Shown here: piece by piece, positions 6,847 through 12,727 of the stretch
Numbering within the stretch: the stretch's first letter is position 1
Layout: every line of letters begins with the position of its first letter
NCBI GenBank assembly: GCA_035997045.1
Contig: DASYIY010000018.1
Location: 1 to 13,103 of the forward strand
DNA from: VRUE01 sp035997045
GTDB lineage: Bacteria > Actinomycetota > Thermoleophilia > Solirubrobacterales > 70-9
Reading direction: 5' to 3'
Length of the DNA stretch: 13,103 nt
Translations under genes and position numbers: made by a program
The notes under the pieces: generated by a model
What the model was told of the DNA's origin: nothing
What the model saw: only the letters and a program-made list of their open reading frames with translations
Database searches by the model: none

Positions 6847-6952
6847 GGTGTCGGGTGCCGCTCCCGGCGGCTTGTACTTTTTCGGCGATTCAAGCTCGGC
6901 CAGGCGCTGCGGCACCACCGAAAAAGTTGAGCGGGGAGTGGCACCCCCCACC
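6847..6952. repeat. Palindromic element B (behind yidC)
   Basis: A second copy of the element A architecture. The outer arms (6847-6864 and 6935-6952) pair at 15 of 18 positions. The inner arms ACTTTTTCGG (6876-6885) and CCGAAAAAGT (6918-6927) pair perfectly. The 32-base loop again has a small hairpin beside the inner arm (GGTGC-CGCA-GCGCC on the minus strand). The 14-mer CTTGTACTTTTTCG (6871-6884) is identical to element A, and AAGTTNAGCGG follows the right inner arm in both. It starts two bases behind the yidC stop codon and fills half of the 248-base gap before jag; the other half holds only the jag promoter candidate and a small GGTGGC-GAA-GCCGCC hairpin. Confidence 0.8.
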
Positions 6953-6954
6953 AA

Positions 6955-7704
6955 CTAACGCCGCTTCTTCTTTTTCGGCGGTGGAGGAGGCGGCTTCGCG
7001 GCCATGACCTCCGCCGGTGTGGACACAACCGGCGCCGGAATCAGCTTCTGGATCGTGTACTGCTGGCCCATCGTCCAGAAGTTGGTCGTGATCCAGTAGA
7101 GGATCAGGCCGGCCGGGAAGCTGATTACGAAGGGAACGAAGATGAAGGGCAGGATCATCATCATCGTCCGCTGGCTTTTATCGGCGGTAACCGACATCAC
7201 CATGCCCGAGACCAGCTGCGTGCCGATGTAGAGGACGAGGAGGGTGATCAGTTCGGCGCCGTGCGCCTTCGCCGTCAGGTCATTGATGAAGAGAAAGGAA
7301 GCTTCGGAGCCGCAGTGCCCCGCCTTGCAGCCGATGTCTTCGGGCAGCTCGTTGCGGAGCACGGAGAAGAGGGTGAAGAAGACCGGAAGCTGCGCTATCA
7401 GCGGGATACAGGAGGCAAAGGGGTTGACTTTGTTCTCCTGGTAGAAGCGCATCATCTCCTGCTGCATGCGCTGTTTGTCGTTTTTGTACTTGGCCTGGAT
7501 CTCTTTGATCTGCGGCTGTAGCGCCTGCAGCGCCCGCATCCCCTTCAGTTGCCTATAAGTGAGCGGGATCAGCAGTGCCCGGGTGAGAACGGTCAGGGCG
7601 ATGATCGACATCCCCCAACTCAGCCCGGCGTTGTCGTGGAAGAATTTGAGGACCGAGTTGACGATGTCGATCAGCGGCTGCAGGATGTTGGCGTCGACGA
7701 TCAT
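6955..7704 (-). CDS. yidC: Membrane protein insertase YidC (Gram-positive type)
   Basis: A 249-residue YidC/Oxa1/Alb3 insertase working alone or with Sec to place proteins in the inner membrane. Five membrane segments can be traced. The first spans about 28-48 and contains R42, the conserved groove arginine, in TRALLIPLTYRQLKG. A charged cytoplasmic hairpin (about 55-94) ends in ENKVNPFASCIPLIAQLPVFF, the family signature. The remaining segments lie near 100-116, 151-170, 181-195 and 196-212. The C-terminal tail is PPPPPPKKKKRR, a basic cytoplasmic end of the kind that contacts ribosomes. The large periplasmic P1 domain and a lipoprotein signal are absent. At 249 residues it is shorter than many actinobacterial YidC proteins. 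The ATG overlaps the yidD stop as ATGA. Element B starts just behind the TAG stop. Confidence 0.97.
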   Translation of the reverse strand: MIVDANILQPLIDIVNSVLKFFHDNAGLSWGMSIIALTVLTRALLIPLTYRQLKGMRALQALQPQIKEIQAKYKNDKQRMQQEMMRFYQENKVNPFASCIPLIAQLPVFFTLFSVLRNELPEDIGCKAGHCGSEASFLFINDLTAKAHGAELITLLVLYIGTQLVSGMVMSVTADKSQRTMMMILPFIFVPFVISFPAGLILYWITTNFWTMGQQYTIQKLIPAPVVSTPAEVMAAKPPPPPPKKKKRR

Positions 7705-7973
7705 GGGTGCGCCTCGCCGTGGTGGATGGCGGGATCGACCGGGCCGACCTTGAGCGTGAAGCGCTCTGGCACTGGGTCGAAGCCGCCGTGGCTGAAGGGG
7801 TTGCAGCGAAGCAGGCGCCAGGTGGCGAGCAGTGCGCCACGCCCGGCGCCGAAGCGACTTACGGACTCGGCGGCGTAGGTGGAGCAGCTCGGCTCATAGC
7901 GGCATCGCCGTGGCATCGCCGGCGAAGCCCAGCGCTTGTAGGCGTCGATCGTCGCCAACAGAACCCGTTTCAC
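7701..7973 (-). CDS. yidD: Membrane protein insertion efficiency factor YidD
   Basis: A 90-residue protein of the YidD (DUF37) family. It shows YKRWASP (12-18), CRYEPSCSTYA (24-34), RLLRCNPF (53-60) and GGFDPVP (63-69); the three conserved cysteines are C24, C30 and C57. YidD is a small membrane-associated protein that assists YidC-dependent insertion. It has GTGA overlap with rnpA upstream and ATGA overlap with yidC downstream, so the three genes are translationally coupled. The GTG start is part of the CACGTG centre of the parS site. Confidence 0.95.
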   Translation of the reverse strand: MKRVLLATIDAYKRWASPAMPRRCRYEPSCSTYAAESVSRFGAGRGALLATWRLLRCNPFSHGGFDPVPERFTLKVGPVDPAIHHGEAHP

Positions 7974-7981
7974 GTGGAACG
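7966..7981. other. parS: parS centromere site
   Basis: CGTTTCACGTGGAACG matches the ParB-binding consensus TGTTTCACGTGAAACA at 13 of 16 positions, with a full GTTTCACGTGGAAC core as found in actinobacteria. It is the only CACGTG-centred parS-like site I found in the window. It covers the rnpA stop and the yidD start, so its sequence is also constrained by two reading frames. Confidence 0.88.
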
Positions 7982-8341
7982 CCCCCGGCCCGCTCCGGCC
8001 AGGGCCTCCTCGATGTTGGTCCGCACGCCGGTGCTCCCCTCGCGCTCGATCAAGTCGCCGATCTCGGGGCGCGCCACGAGGACGAAGTCGTGGCGCGCGG
8101 GAAGCCGGTCGGAAAGGGTCCAGAAAGCCTCACGCATGGCGCGCTTAACGCGGTTGCGGTCGACGGCGCCGCCGATCTTGCGGCTCACCGATACCCCGAG
8201 CCTCACCGCTTCCGCCTCCTCGTCGGCCTTGCGGGGGAAGCTGTAAAGAACGAGGTAGCGGGTGGCATGTGAAGATCCGTCGCGGTAGACGCGGTCGAAC
8301 TCGCCGCTACGGGAGAGGCGGCGACGTCGTTGCCCCGCCAT
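7970..8341 (-). CDS. rnpA: Ribonuclease P protein component
   Basis: A 123-residue basic protein that binds the RNase P RNA and helps cut 5' leaders from pre-tRNAs. It has the N-terminal LSRSGEFDRVYRDG (9-22), the central LGVSVSRKIGGAVDRN (48-63) and the RNR signature DRNRVKRAMREAF (61-73). The length is normal. The ATG at 8341 directly follows the rpmH stop with no spacer (TAG then ATG), and the TGA stop overlaps the yidD GTG. Part of a parS site lies in its last codons. Confidence 0.96.
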   Translation of the reverse strand: MAGQRRRRLSRSGEFDRVYRDGSSHATRYLVLYSFPRKADEEAEAVRLGVSVSRKIGGAVDRNRVKRAMREAFWTLSDRLPARHDFVLVARPEIGDLIEREGSTGVRTNIEEALAGAGRGRST

Positions 8342-8476
8342 CTATGGAGTGAGGCGCTTCCGGCCTTTGCGACGGCGGCGCTTGAGGATCGCCCTGCCCC
8401 CACGCGTGCTCATCCGGGCTCGAAATCCGTGCGTCTTCGCCCGCTTCCGCTTCTTCGGCTGATAAGTCCTCTTCAT
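8342..8476 (-). CDS. rpmH: 50S ribosomal protein L34
   Basis: A 44-residue, extremely basic protein: MKRTYQPKKRKRAKTHGFRA, then RMSTRGGRAILKRRRRKGRK and the end RLTP. This is a canonical L34, a component of the large ribosomal subunit. It heads the minus-strand run rpmH-rnpA-yidD-yidC and is divergent from dnaA, the usual arrangement at bacterial origins. The ATG at 8476 has no Shine-Dalgarno and lies ten bases from a TATACT box. Confidence 0.97.
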   Translation of the reverse strand: MKRTYQPKKRKRAKTHGFRARMSTRGGRAILKRRRRKGRKRLTP

Positions 8477-8486
8477 TCGGCGTCGC

Positions 8487-8492
8487 AGTATA
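8487..8492 (-). promoter_or_regulatory. Candidate -10 box for the rpmH operon
   Basis: TATACT on the minus strand is close to the consensus TATAAT and lies ten bases before the rpmH ATG, so the leader would be at most a few bases. A TTGGCG further upstream is 20 bases away, too far for an ordinary -35. Confidence 0.5.
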
Positions 8493-8580
8493 CGGACGCG
8501 CTGCCATCACGGCGCCAAGAGGGCGGAATCTTTCTTGCGGCATTTGCGGGTGGGCGAGTTCTGGCTCCTCCCGCCGCCGC

Positions 8581-8586
8581 TATGGT
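8581..8586 (+). promoter_or_regulatory. Candidate -10 box for dnaA
   Basis: TATGGT lies nine bases before the dnaA GTG. No Shine-Dalgarno is visible in the G+C-rich sequence between. It shares the 119-base divergent region with the rpmH promoter; I see no DnaA boxes in that region. Confidence 0.35.
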
Positions 8587-8595
8587 CGGCCGCCG

Positions 8596-9924
8596 GTGCC
8601 CGATGACCCTTCCAAACACGATCTCGACTCTCTCTGGCAGGACGTCCAAAGCAGGTTGCGAGCAGCCCTGCCCCCCTCGACGTTTCAGCTCTGGCTGGAG
8701 CCACTGAAGGTCGTCGGCGCCCAGGCCGGCACCCTTCACCTCACCGCTCCTGCCGCGATCCGGGCCTGGACCGAGCGGCGCTACTCGGGCCTAATCCGCG
8801 AGGCGCTTGCCGGTGCCGATTCGGGGCTAACCGAGATCAGCATCGGCGATGCCGGCGGCGGGCCGGAGCCGGAGGGCGGGAGCGATCCGGGCCTGGACCT
8901 CAACGTCAACTACACCTTCGACCGCTTTGTAATCGGCGAGGGCAACCGCGTCGCACACGCCGCCGCGTTGGCGGTCGCCGAGGCGCCGTCGGAGGCCTAC
9001 AACCCGCTCTTCCTCCACGGACCGCCGGGGCTCGGAAAGACCCACCTTCTCGTCGCGATCGCCAACTACCTCGCCACCAACGCCCCCGGCCTCGGCGTTC
9101 GCTACACCACTGCCGAGTGCTTTACCAATGAGTTCGTCGCCGCTCTGCGCACCACCGGCGCTGAGGGCTTCAAGCGCCGCTACCGCGATCTCGACGTGCT
9201 GCTCGTCGACGATGTCCAGTTCCTCGAGGGCAAGCGCCACACCGAGGACGAGTTCTTTCACACCTTCAACGCTCTTTACGAAGGCGGCAGCCAGATCGTC
9301 CTCTCCGCCGACCGCATCCCCAGCGAGCTCTCGACCCTCGAGTCGCGCCTGCGCGACCGCTTCGAGTGGGGGTTGACCGTTGCCGTCGAGCCGCCCAACC
9401 TGGCCACGCGCCTCACCGTCCTGCGCCGACTCGTGCGCGAGGCCGGTGTCGACACCGAGGGCGACGTTCTCAACGCCCTCGCCCAGCGCATCGACATCAA
9501 CGTCCGTCAACTCCACGGCGGGCTCACCCGCGTCCTCGCTCACGCCTCGCTGACCGCCAAGCCGCTCAGCCCCGAGCTGATCGACGCCGTGATCCCCAAA
9601 GGTGCGAAAAGGGACGAATCGTCGCCAGTCGAGGAGATCCAGCGGCGCGTCTCCTCCTCCTTTGGCATTTCCCGGGCCGAGCTCGTCGGCTCGACGCGCT
9701 CGGCGACCCCGCTGCGCGCCCGCCAAGTCGCGATCTACCTCACCCGGGAGCTGACCGACCTCTCGTTGCCGCAGATCGGCCGGCTCTACGGCGGTCGCGA
9801 TCACTCCACCGTGCTCAACTCGATCAGGCGGATGGAGGCTCGCTTCGGCGAGGACAAGGCGCTTGCCGAGCGGGTCGAGGAGTTGCGCGTCGCAATCCAC
9901 AAAGGGCCCACAGGCTCGGCCTGA
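8596..9924 (+). CDS. dnaA: Chromosomal replication initiator DnaA
   Basis: A 442-residue AAA+ initiator that melts oriC and loads the helicase. Domain I (about 11-80) shows LWQDVQSRLRAALPPSTFQLWLEPL. Domain II is only about 20 residues and Gly/Pro-rich (86-100). The AAA+ core starts at NYTFDRFVIGEGNR (105-118), with Walker A GPPGLGKTH (142-150), Walker B LLVDDVQFL (202-210), the box VII-like LESRLRDRFEWGL (248-260) and sensor 2 region NVRQLHGGL (302-310). Domain IV ends with the DnaA-box-reading signature GGRDHSTVLNSIRRME (399-414). The Walker A has PP where GGVGLGKTH is usual, and NVRQLHGGL replaces the common NVRELEGAL; both keep the key residues. The GTG at 8596 gives a normal N-terminus, and an upstream TANNNT box supports it. 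Confidence 0.97.
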   Translation: MPDDPSKHDLDSLWQDVQSRLRAALPPSTFQLWLEPLKVVGAQAGTLHLTAPAAIRAWTERRYSGLIREALAGADSGLTEISIGDAGGGPEPEGGSDPGLDLNVNYTFDRFVIGEGNRVAHAAALAVAEAPSEAYNPLFLHGPPGLGKTHLLVAIANYLATNAPGLGVRYTTAECFTNEFVAALRTTGAEGFKRRYRDLDVLLVDDVQFLEGKRHTEDEFFHTFNALYEGGSQIVLSADRIPSELSTLESRLRDRFEWGLTVAVEPPNLATRLTVLRRLVREAGVDTEGDVLNALAQRIDINVRQLHGGLTRVLAHASLTAKPLSPELIDAVIPKGAKRDESSPVEEIQRRVSSSFGISRAELVGSTRSATPLRARQVAIYLTRELTDLSLPQIGRLYGGRDHSTVLNSIRRMEARFGEDKALAERVEELRVAIHKGPTGSA

Positions 9925-9931
9925 CGGCCGA
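9916..9931 (+). other. Small hairpin over the dnaA stop codon
   Basis: TCGGCC and GGCCGA form a six-base-pair stem around the loop TGAC, which contains the dnaA TGA stop. No T-run follows, so it is unlikely to be an intrinsic terminator by itself. Confidence 0.3.
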
Positions 9932-10060
9932 CGGCGCTGTAAGAATCCATGCTTTCCCACAGACCTGTCCACAGTCGGCCAAGCGCTGGCCAGAGCCAAG
10001 CCTGCGCTGGTTTCCCGCTTTTCAACAAGCCCTAATCCAACTCAAGAAGGCAATCACCAC
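9925..10060. other. oriC: Candidate oriC in the dnaA-dnaN gap
   Basis: This 136-base gap is the usual place for an actinobacterial origin. It holds three degenerate, same-strand DnaA-box-like sequences: TTTCCCACA (9953-9961), CTGTCCACA (9965-9973, one mismatch from TTGTCCACA) and TTTTCAACA (10019-10027). The A+T-richer part is short. The gap is small, and the box set is poor compared with Streptomyces or Mycobacterium origins, so the call rests mostly on position. Confidence 0.4.
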
Positions 10061-11167
10061 TTGAAGCTGACAACCAAACGCGATGAGCTCGTCGCCAAGC
10101 TCTCGGTCGTCTCCCGAGCTGTATCGACGCGCGCTGCCACTCAATCCCTCTCCGGGATTCTCCTTACGGCCGGCGAGGACGGCGTCAGCCTCTGCGCGAC
10201 GGACCTCGAGCTGGGCCTGAAGACCAAGCTCGCCGCCGAAGTCGACAGTCCCGGCTCGATCCTCCTCCCAGGCCGTCTCCTTGCCGAGCTTTCCCGCTCG
10301 CTCGGCGACCCGTCGGTCGAGATCGAGCTGCGTGAGGCCGAGCGCGACGTCGAGATCCGCAGCGGCGGCTCGAGCTTCCACCTTCGCACGCTGTCCAGCG
10401 AGGACTTTCCCGCTTTTCCCGAGGAGGAGGGCGAGCCACTGGCGATCCCGGCCGCGGCGCTCGCCTCGACCGTGGATCTCGTCGCGCGGGCGGCCTCGAG
10501 GGACGACATGCGACCGGTCTTGACCGGCGTTCTGGTCAGCGCCAGCGGCTCGGAGATGACGATGGTCGCGACCGATTCCTATCGGCTCGCGGTCAAGCGA
10601 ACCGAGTTGGAGACGGCGATCGGCGGCGAGCTCGAGGCAAACATCCCGGCCAAGGCTCTGCGCGAGCTGGGGCGGATCGTCTCTGCCGATGGCGTCGAGA
10701 CTGTCTCGGTCGTGTTGCTGCGCAACCAGGCCATTTTCAAGGCAGGGGAGATCGTCCTCAATACGAGGCTGATCGACGGGCAGTTCCCCAACTTTCGACA
10801 GCTCCTGCCGGAGTCCTACGAGCACGACGTGCGCCTGCCGCGCAGCGAGTTCCTCGATGTGGTCCGCCGGGTCAGCCAGCTGGCACAGCGCAACGCGCCG
10901 CTGCGACTTTCGTTTGCACCGGGAGAGCTGACCGTGGCCGCGTCGACGCCCGATGTCGGCGACGCGGAGGAGACGATGCCGGCGGCCTTCGAGGGCGAGG
11001 CGCTGGAGATCGGCTTCAATCCCGATTTCCTCCGCGAGGGGATCGAAAGCGTCGAGGGCGATGAGGTCGTGCTGCGGCTGATCTCGCCGCTTCGTCCGGG
11101 CCTTCTGCAGCCGGTCGACAACGAAGACTTCCGTTATCTGGTGATGCCGATCCGCCTCAACGTGTGA
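10061..11167 (+). CDS. dnaN: DNA polymerase III sliding clamp (beta subunit)
   Basis: A 368-residue beta clamp that encircles DNA and tethers the polymerase. It starts MKLTTKRDELVAKLSVVSRAVSTR, followed by SLSGILLTAGEDGVSLCATDLELG (29-52), the central RPVLTGVLVSASGSEMTMVATDSYRLAVKR region of domain II split here by its DMRPVLTG and DSYRLAVKR motifs, and the C-terminal DFRYLVMPIRLNV, the family's typical end. Three clamp domains of roughly 120 residues fit the length. The start is the TTG at 10061, chosen because AGAAGG (10045-10050) lies ten bases upstream and MKLTTKR is the normal N-terminus; the longer open frame back to 9863 overlaps dnaA and has no matching residues. recF follows after nine bases, so they are very likely cotranscribed. 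Confidence 0.96.
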   Translation: MKLTTKRDELVAKLSVVSRAVSTRAATQSLSGILLTAGEDGVSLCATDLELGLKTKLAAEVDSPGSILLPGRLLAELSRSLGDPSVEIELREAERDVEIRSGGSSFHLRTLSSEDFPAFPEEEGEPLAIPAAALASTVDLVARAASRDDMRPVLTGVLVSASGSEMTMVATDSYRLAVKRTELETAIGGELEANIPAKALRELGRIVSADGVETVSVVLLRNQAIFKAGEIVLNTRLIDGQFPNFRQLLPESYEHDVRLPRSEFLDVVRRVSQLAQRNAPLRLSFAPGELTVAASTPDVGDAEETMPAAFEGEALEIGFNPDFLREGIESVEGDEVVLRLISPLRPGLLQPVDNEDFRYLVMPIRLNV

Positions 11168-11176
11168 GGCCTGCCG

Positions 11177-12268
11177 GTGCTGGTCACCGCCGCCGAAGCG
11201 AGGCCATTGCGCAGCCTGACCCAGCTGCGGATCGAGCTTGGCCCCGGCATCACCAGCCTGGTCGGTCAAAACGGAGTCGGCAAGACGAACTTCCTCGAGG
11301 CGCTCTATTTCGCGCTCACGGGGCGCTCCTTCCGCACCTCCGATCGCCGCGACCTGATCCCCTTCGGCGGCTCCTTCGCACGCTCGGAAGCAACCGTGCG
11401 CGACGAGGACGGAGTGGAGCGCCATCTACTCGCCTCGGTGAGTCGCACCGACGGTCGCCGGCACCTGCTCGACGCCAGTCCCGCCGACCCGGCCACGCTG
11501 GCCCGTAGCCGCCCGCCAGTCGCTGTCTTCTCACCCGATCGGTTGGCCTTGGTCAAGGGCCCACCGGCCGAGCGGCGAGCCCACCTGGACCGTTTCGTCG
11601 CCGCTCGCTGGCCGATCCGCGGCGACCTGCGCCAGCGCTTCGGCCAGGCCCTGGCGCAGCGCAACGCCCTGGTCGCGCAGCTGGCGGCGGGCCGTGGCGC
11701 ACCGGGCCAGCTCGATGTCTGGGACACGACCCTCGCCGAGGCGGCCGCTGCCCTGGTCGCCGCTCGAGCGGAGGCGATCGCCGAGCTCTCTGAGCCCTTT
11801 GCCGAGGCGGCGGCGGACCTCGGGCTCGAGGGTGGTTCCGGGCTCGAGTACGCACCACGCGCCGCGGGCTCGGCGGCGGAGATCTGCGCCGGTCTTGGCG
11901 AGAGGCGCGAGGCCGACCTGCGCCTCGGCCGGACCTCCTGGGGCCCTCACCTCGACGAGCTCAAGATCGGCCTCGCGGGTCGTTCCCTGCGCCGCTACGG
12001 CTCGCAAGGCCAGCAGCGCTTGGCGCTCCTAGCCTTGCTTTTCGCCGAGCGCGACGTTTTGCTCGCCGCCCGCCAGGTGGCGCCCCTGCTCTTGCTCGAT
12101 GACGTGATGAGCGAGCTCGATCCGGGTCGCCGGGAGCGCCTGGTCGGCAGCCTGGCGGGCGGCGGTCAGACTTTGATCACCGCCGCCGCCGAGGATTCCC
12201 TACCGGCAGCGGCGACGGAGAACATGGTGCGAATGCCGTTTGCAATCAGCGAAGCGGCGGCGGCATGA
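11177..12268 (+). CDS. recF: DNA replication and repair protein RecF
   Basis: A 363-residue SMC-like ABC ATPase that with RecO and RecR loads RecA on gapped DNA. It shows Walker A GQNGVGKTN (30-38), LTGRSFRTSDRRDLIPFG (47-64), VFSPDRLALVKGPPAERRAHLD (117-138, the RecF-typical FSPxDL-like region), GRTSWGPHLDEL (251-262), the ABC signature SQGQQR (276-281) and Walker B LLLLDDVMSELD (304-315). GPHLDEL replaces the usual GPHRDDL. The GTG at 11177 gives a slightly unusual N-terminus, LVTAAEARPLRSLTQLRIEL, instead of the common KxLxLxNFRNY. The stop overlaps the dciA start as ATGA. Confidence 0.96.
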   Translation: MLVTAAEARPLRSLTQLRIELGPGITSLVGQNGVGKTNFLEALYFALTGRSFRTSDRRDLIPFGGSFARSEATVRDEDGVERHLLASVSRTDGRRHLLDASPADPATLARSRPPVAVFSPDRLALVKGPPAERRAHLDRFVAARWPIRGDLRQRFGQALAQRNALVAQLAAGRGAPGQLDVWDTTLAEAAAALVAARAEAIAELSEPFAEAAADLGLEGGSGLEYAPRAAGSAAEICAGLGERREADLRLGRTSWGPHLDELKIGLAGRSLRRYGSQGQQRLALLALLFAERDVLLAARQVAPLLLLDDVMSELDPGRRERLVGSLAGGGQTLITAAAEDSLPAAATENMVRMPFAISEAAAA

Positions 12269-12570
12269 GCCGCCGCCGAGCGCCTCGACCCGCCTCGACC
12301 GCCCTGCGCGCGGCACTCGACCAAGCCGCTCCGAAGACTCTCCTGGCGGCACTGCAGGGGGCCTGGGCCGAGGCGGTGGGCGAGCAAATCGCCGCGGTTG
12401 CCAGCCCGGTCTCCGAGCGGGGGGGAGTGGTGACGGTGAGTTGCTCCGATTCCGTCTGGGCGCAGGAGTTGGATCTGATGCAGGGCCAGCTCTTGGAGCG
12501 GCTGCGCGAGCGGCTCGGAGAGCGTGCCCCGCAGAGTTTGCGCTTCCGTGCGCAAGATGCCCGAAAGTAA
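12265..12570 (+). CDS. dciA: DciA-type helicase loader (DUF721)
   Basis: A 101-residue protein with the DUF721 pattern: an N-terminal basic stretch (MSRRRAPRPAS), LQGAWAEAVGEQIAAVASPV (30-49) with W34, the GGVVTVSCSDSVWAQELDLM strand-helix stretch (53-72) with W65, and a C-terminal LRERLGERAPQSLRFR. DciA is the ancestral bacterial operator of the DnaB replicative helicase. Position between recF and gyrB matches the mycobacterial arrangement. ATGA overlap couples it to recF. It is shorter than mycobacterial homologues because the N-terminal disordered region is reduced. Confidence 0.9.
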   Translation: MSRRRAPRPASTALRAALDQAAPKTLLAALQGAWAEAVGEQIAAVASPVSERGGVVTVSCSDSVWAQELDLMQGQLLERLRERLGERAPQSLRFRAQDARK

Positions 12571-12637
12571 TTTCATTTATGGCTAATTTGCAGGACTTTT
12601 ATTTCCTCCAACCGGGTCGACAAAGACCCCAAACTGG

Positions 12638-12643
12638 TATCCT
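12638..12643 (+). promoter_or_regulatory. Candidate -10 box for gyrB
   Basis: TATCCT follows TCGACA (12617-12622) with a short 15-base spacer, in the A+T-richer part of the 157-base gap between dciA and gyrB. A small GGGTC-GACAAA-GACCC hairpin (12614-12629) overlaps the -35-like sequence. The resulting leader would be about 80 bases and would include the hairpin at 12664-12704. Confidence 0.35.
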
Positions 12644-12663
12644 TATGTCAACTTGCATTTCTG

Positions 12664-12704
12664 CCCCGGCCGTATGCAGCAAGTGTCCAGACGGCCGGGG
12701 TTTT
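12664..12704 (+). terminator. Intrinsic terminator or attenuator in the gyrB leader
   Basis: CCCCGGCCGT (12664-12673) and ACGGCCGGGG (12691-12700) form a perfect ten-base-pair stem with a 17-base loop, directly followed by TTTT. It could end the dnaA-dciA transcript or, if gyrB is transcribed from upstream of it, act as an attenuator. The gyrB start codon is 23 bases behind the T-run. Confidence 0.7.
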
Positions 12705-12727
12705 CTATGAGAACGGGAAGGGACTAA

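Noticed and set aside
6109..6952. Elements A and B as classic transposon-derived MITEs
   Set aside because: The outer ends differ between the copies and no flanking target duplication is seen, so they are reported only as palindromic repeats.
8827..9999. 390-codon minus-strand open frame opposite dnaA
   Set aside because: It is antisense to an intact dnaA with full motifs; no start signal and no protein family are visible.
9863..10060. Longer dnaN with a start at 9863
   Set aside because: It would overlap dnaA and add 66 residues without similarity to clamps; TTG at 10061 has a Shine-Dalgarno and the normal N-terminus.
10022..11425. 467-codon open frame on the minus strand opposite dnaN and recF
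   Set aside because: It mirrors two clear genes, has no recognisable domain, and its composition is what the antisense frame of G+C-rich coding DNA gives.
12240..12710. 156-codon frame overlapping dciA, ending in a small Cys-containing peptide (MSTCISAPAVCSKC...)
   Set aside because: The main part is a shadow of dciA. The short ending starts at 12645, directly behind the gyrB -10 candidate, so it would not be on that transcript, and it has no Shine-Dalgarno.
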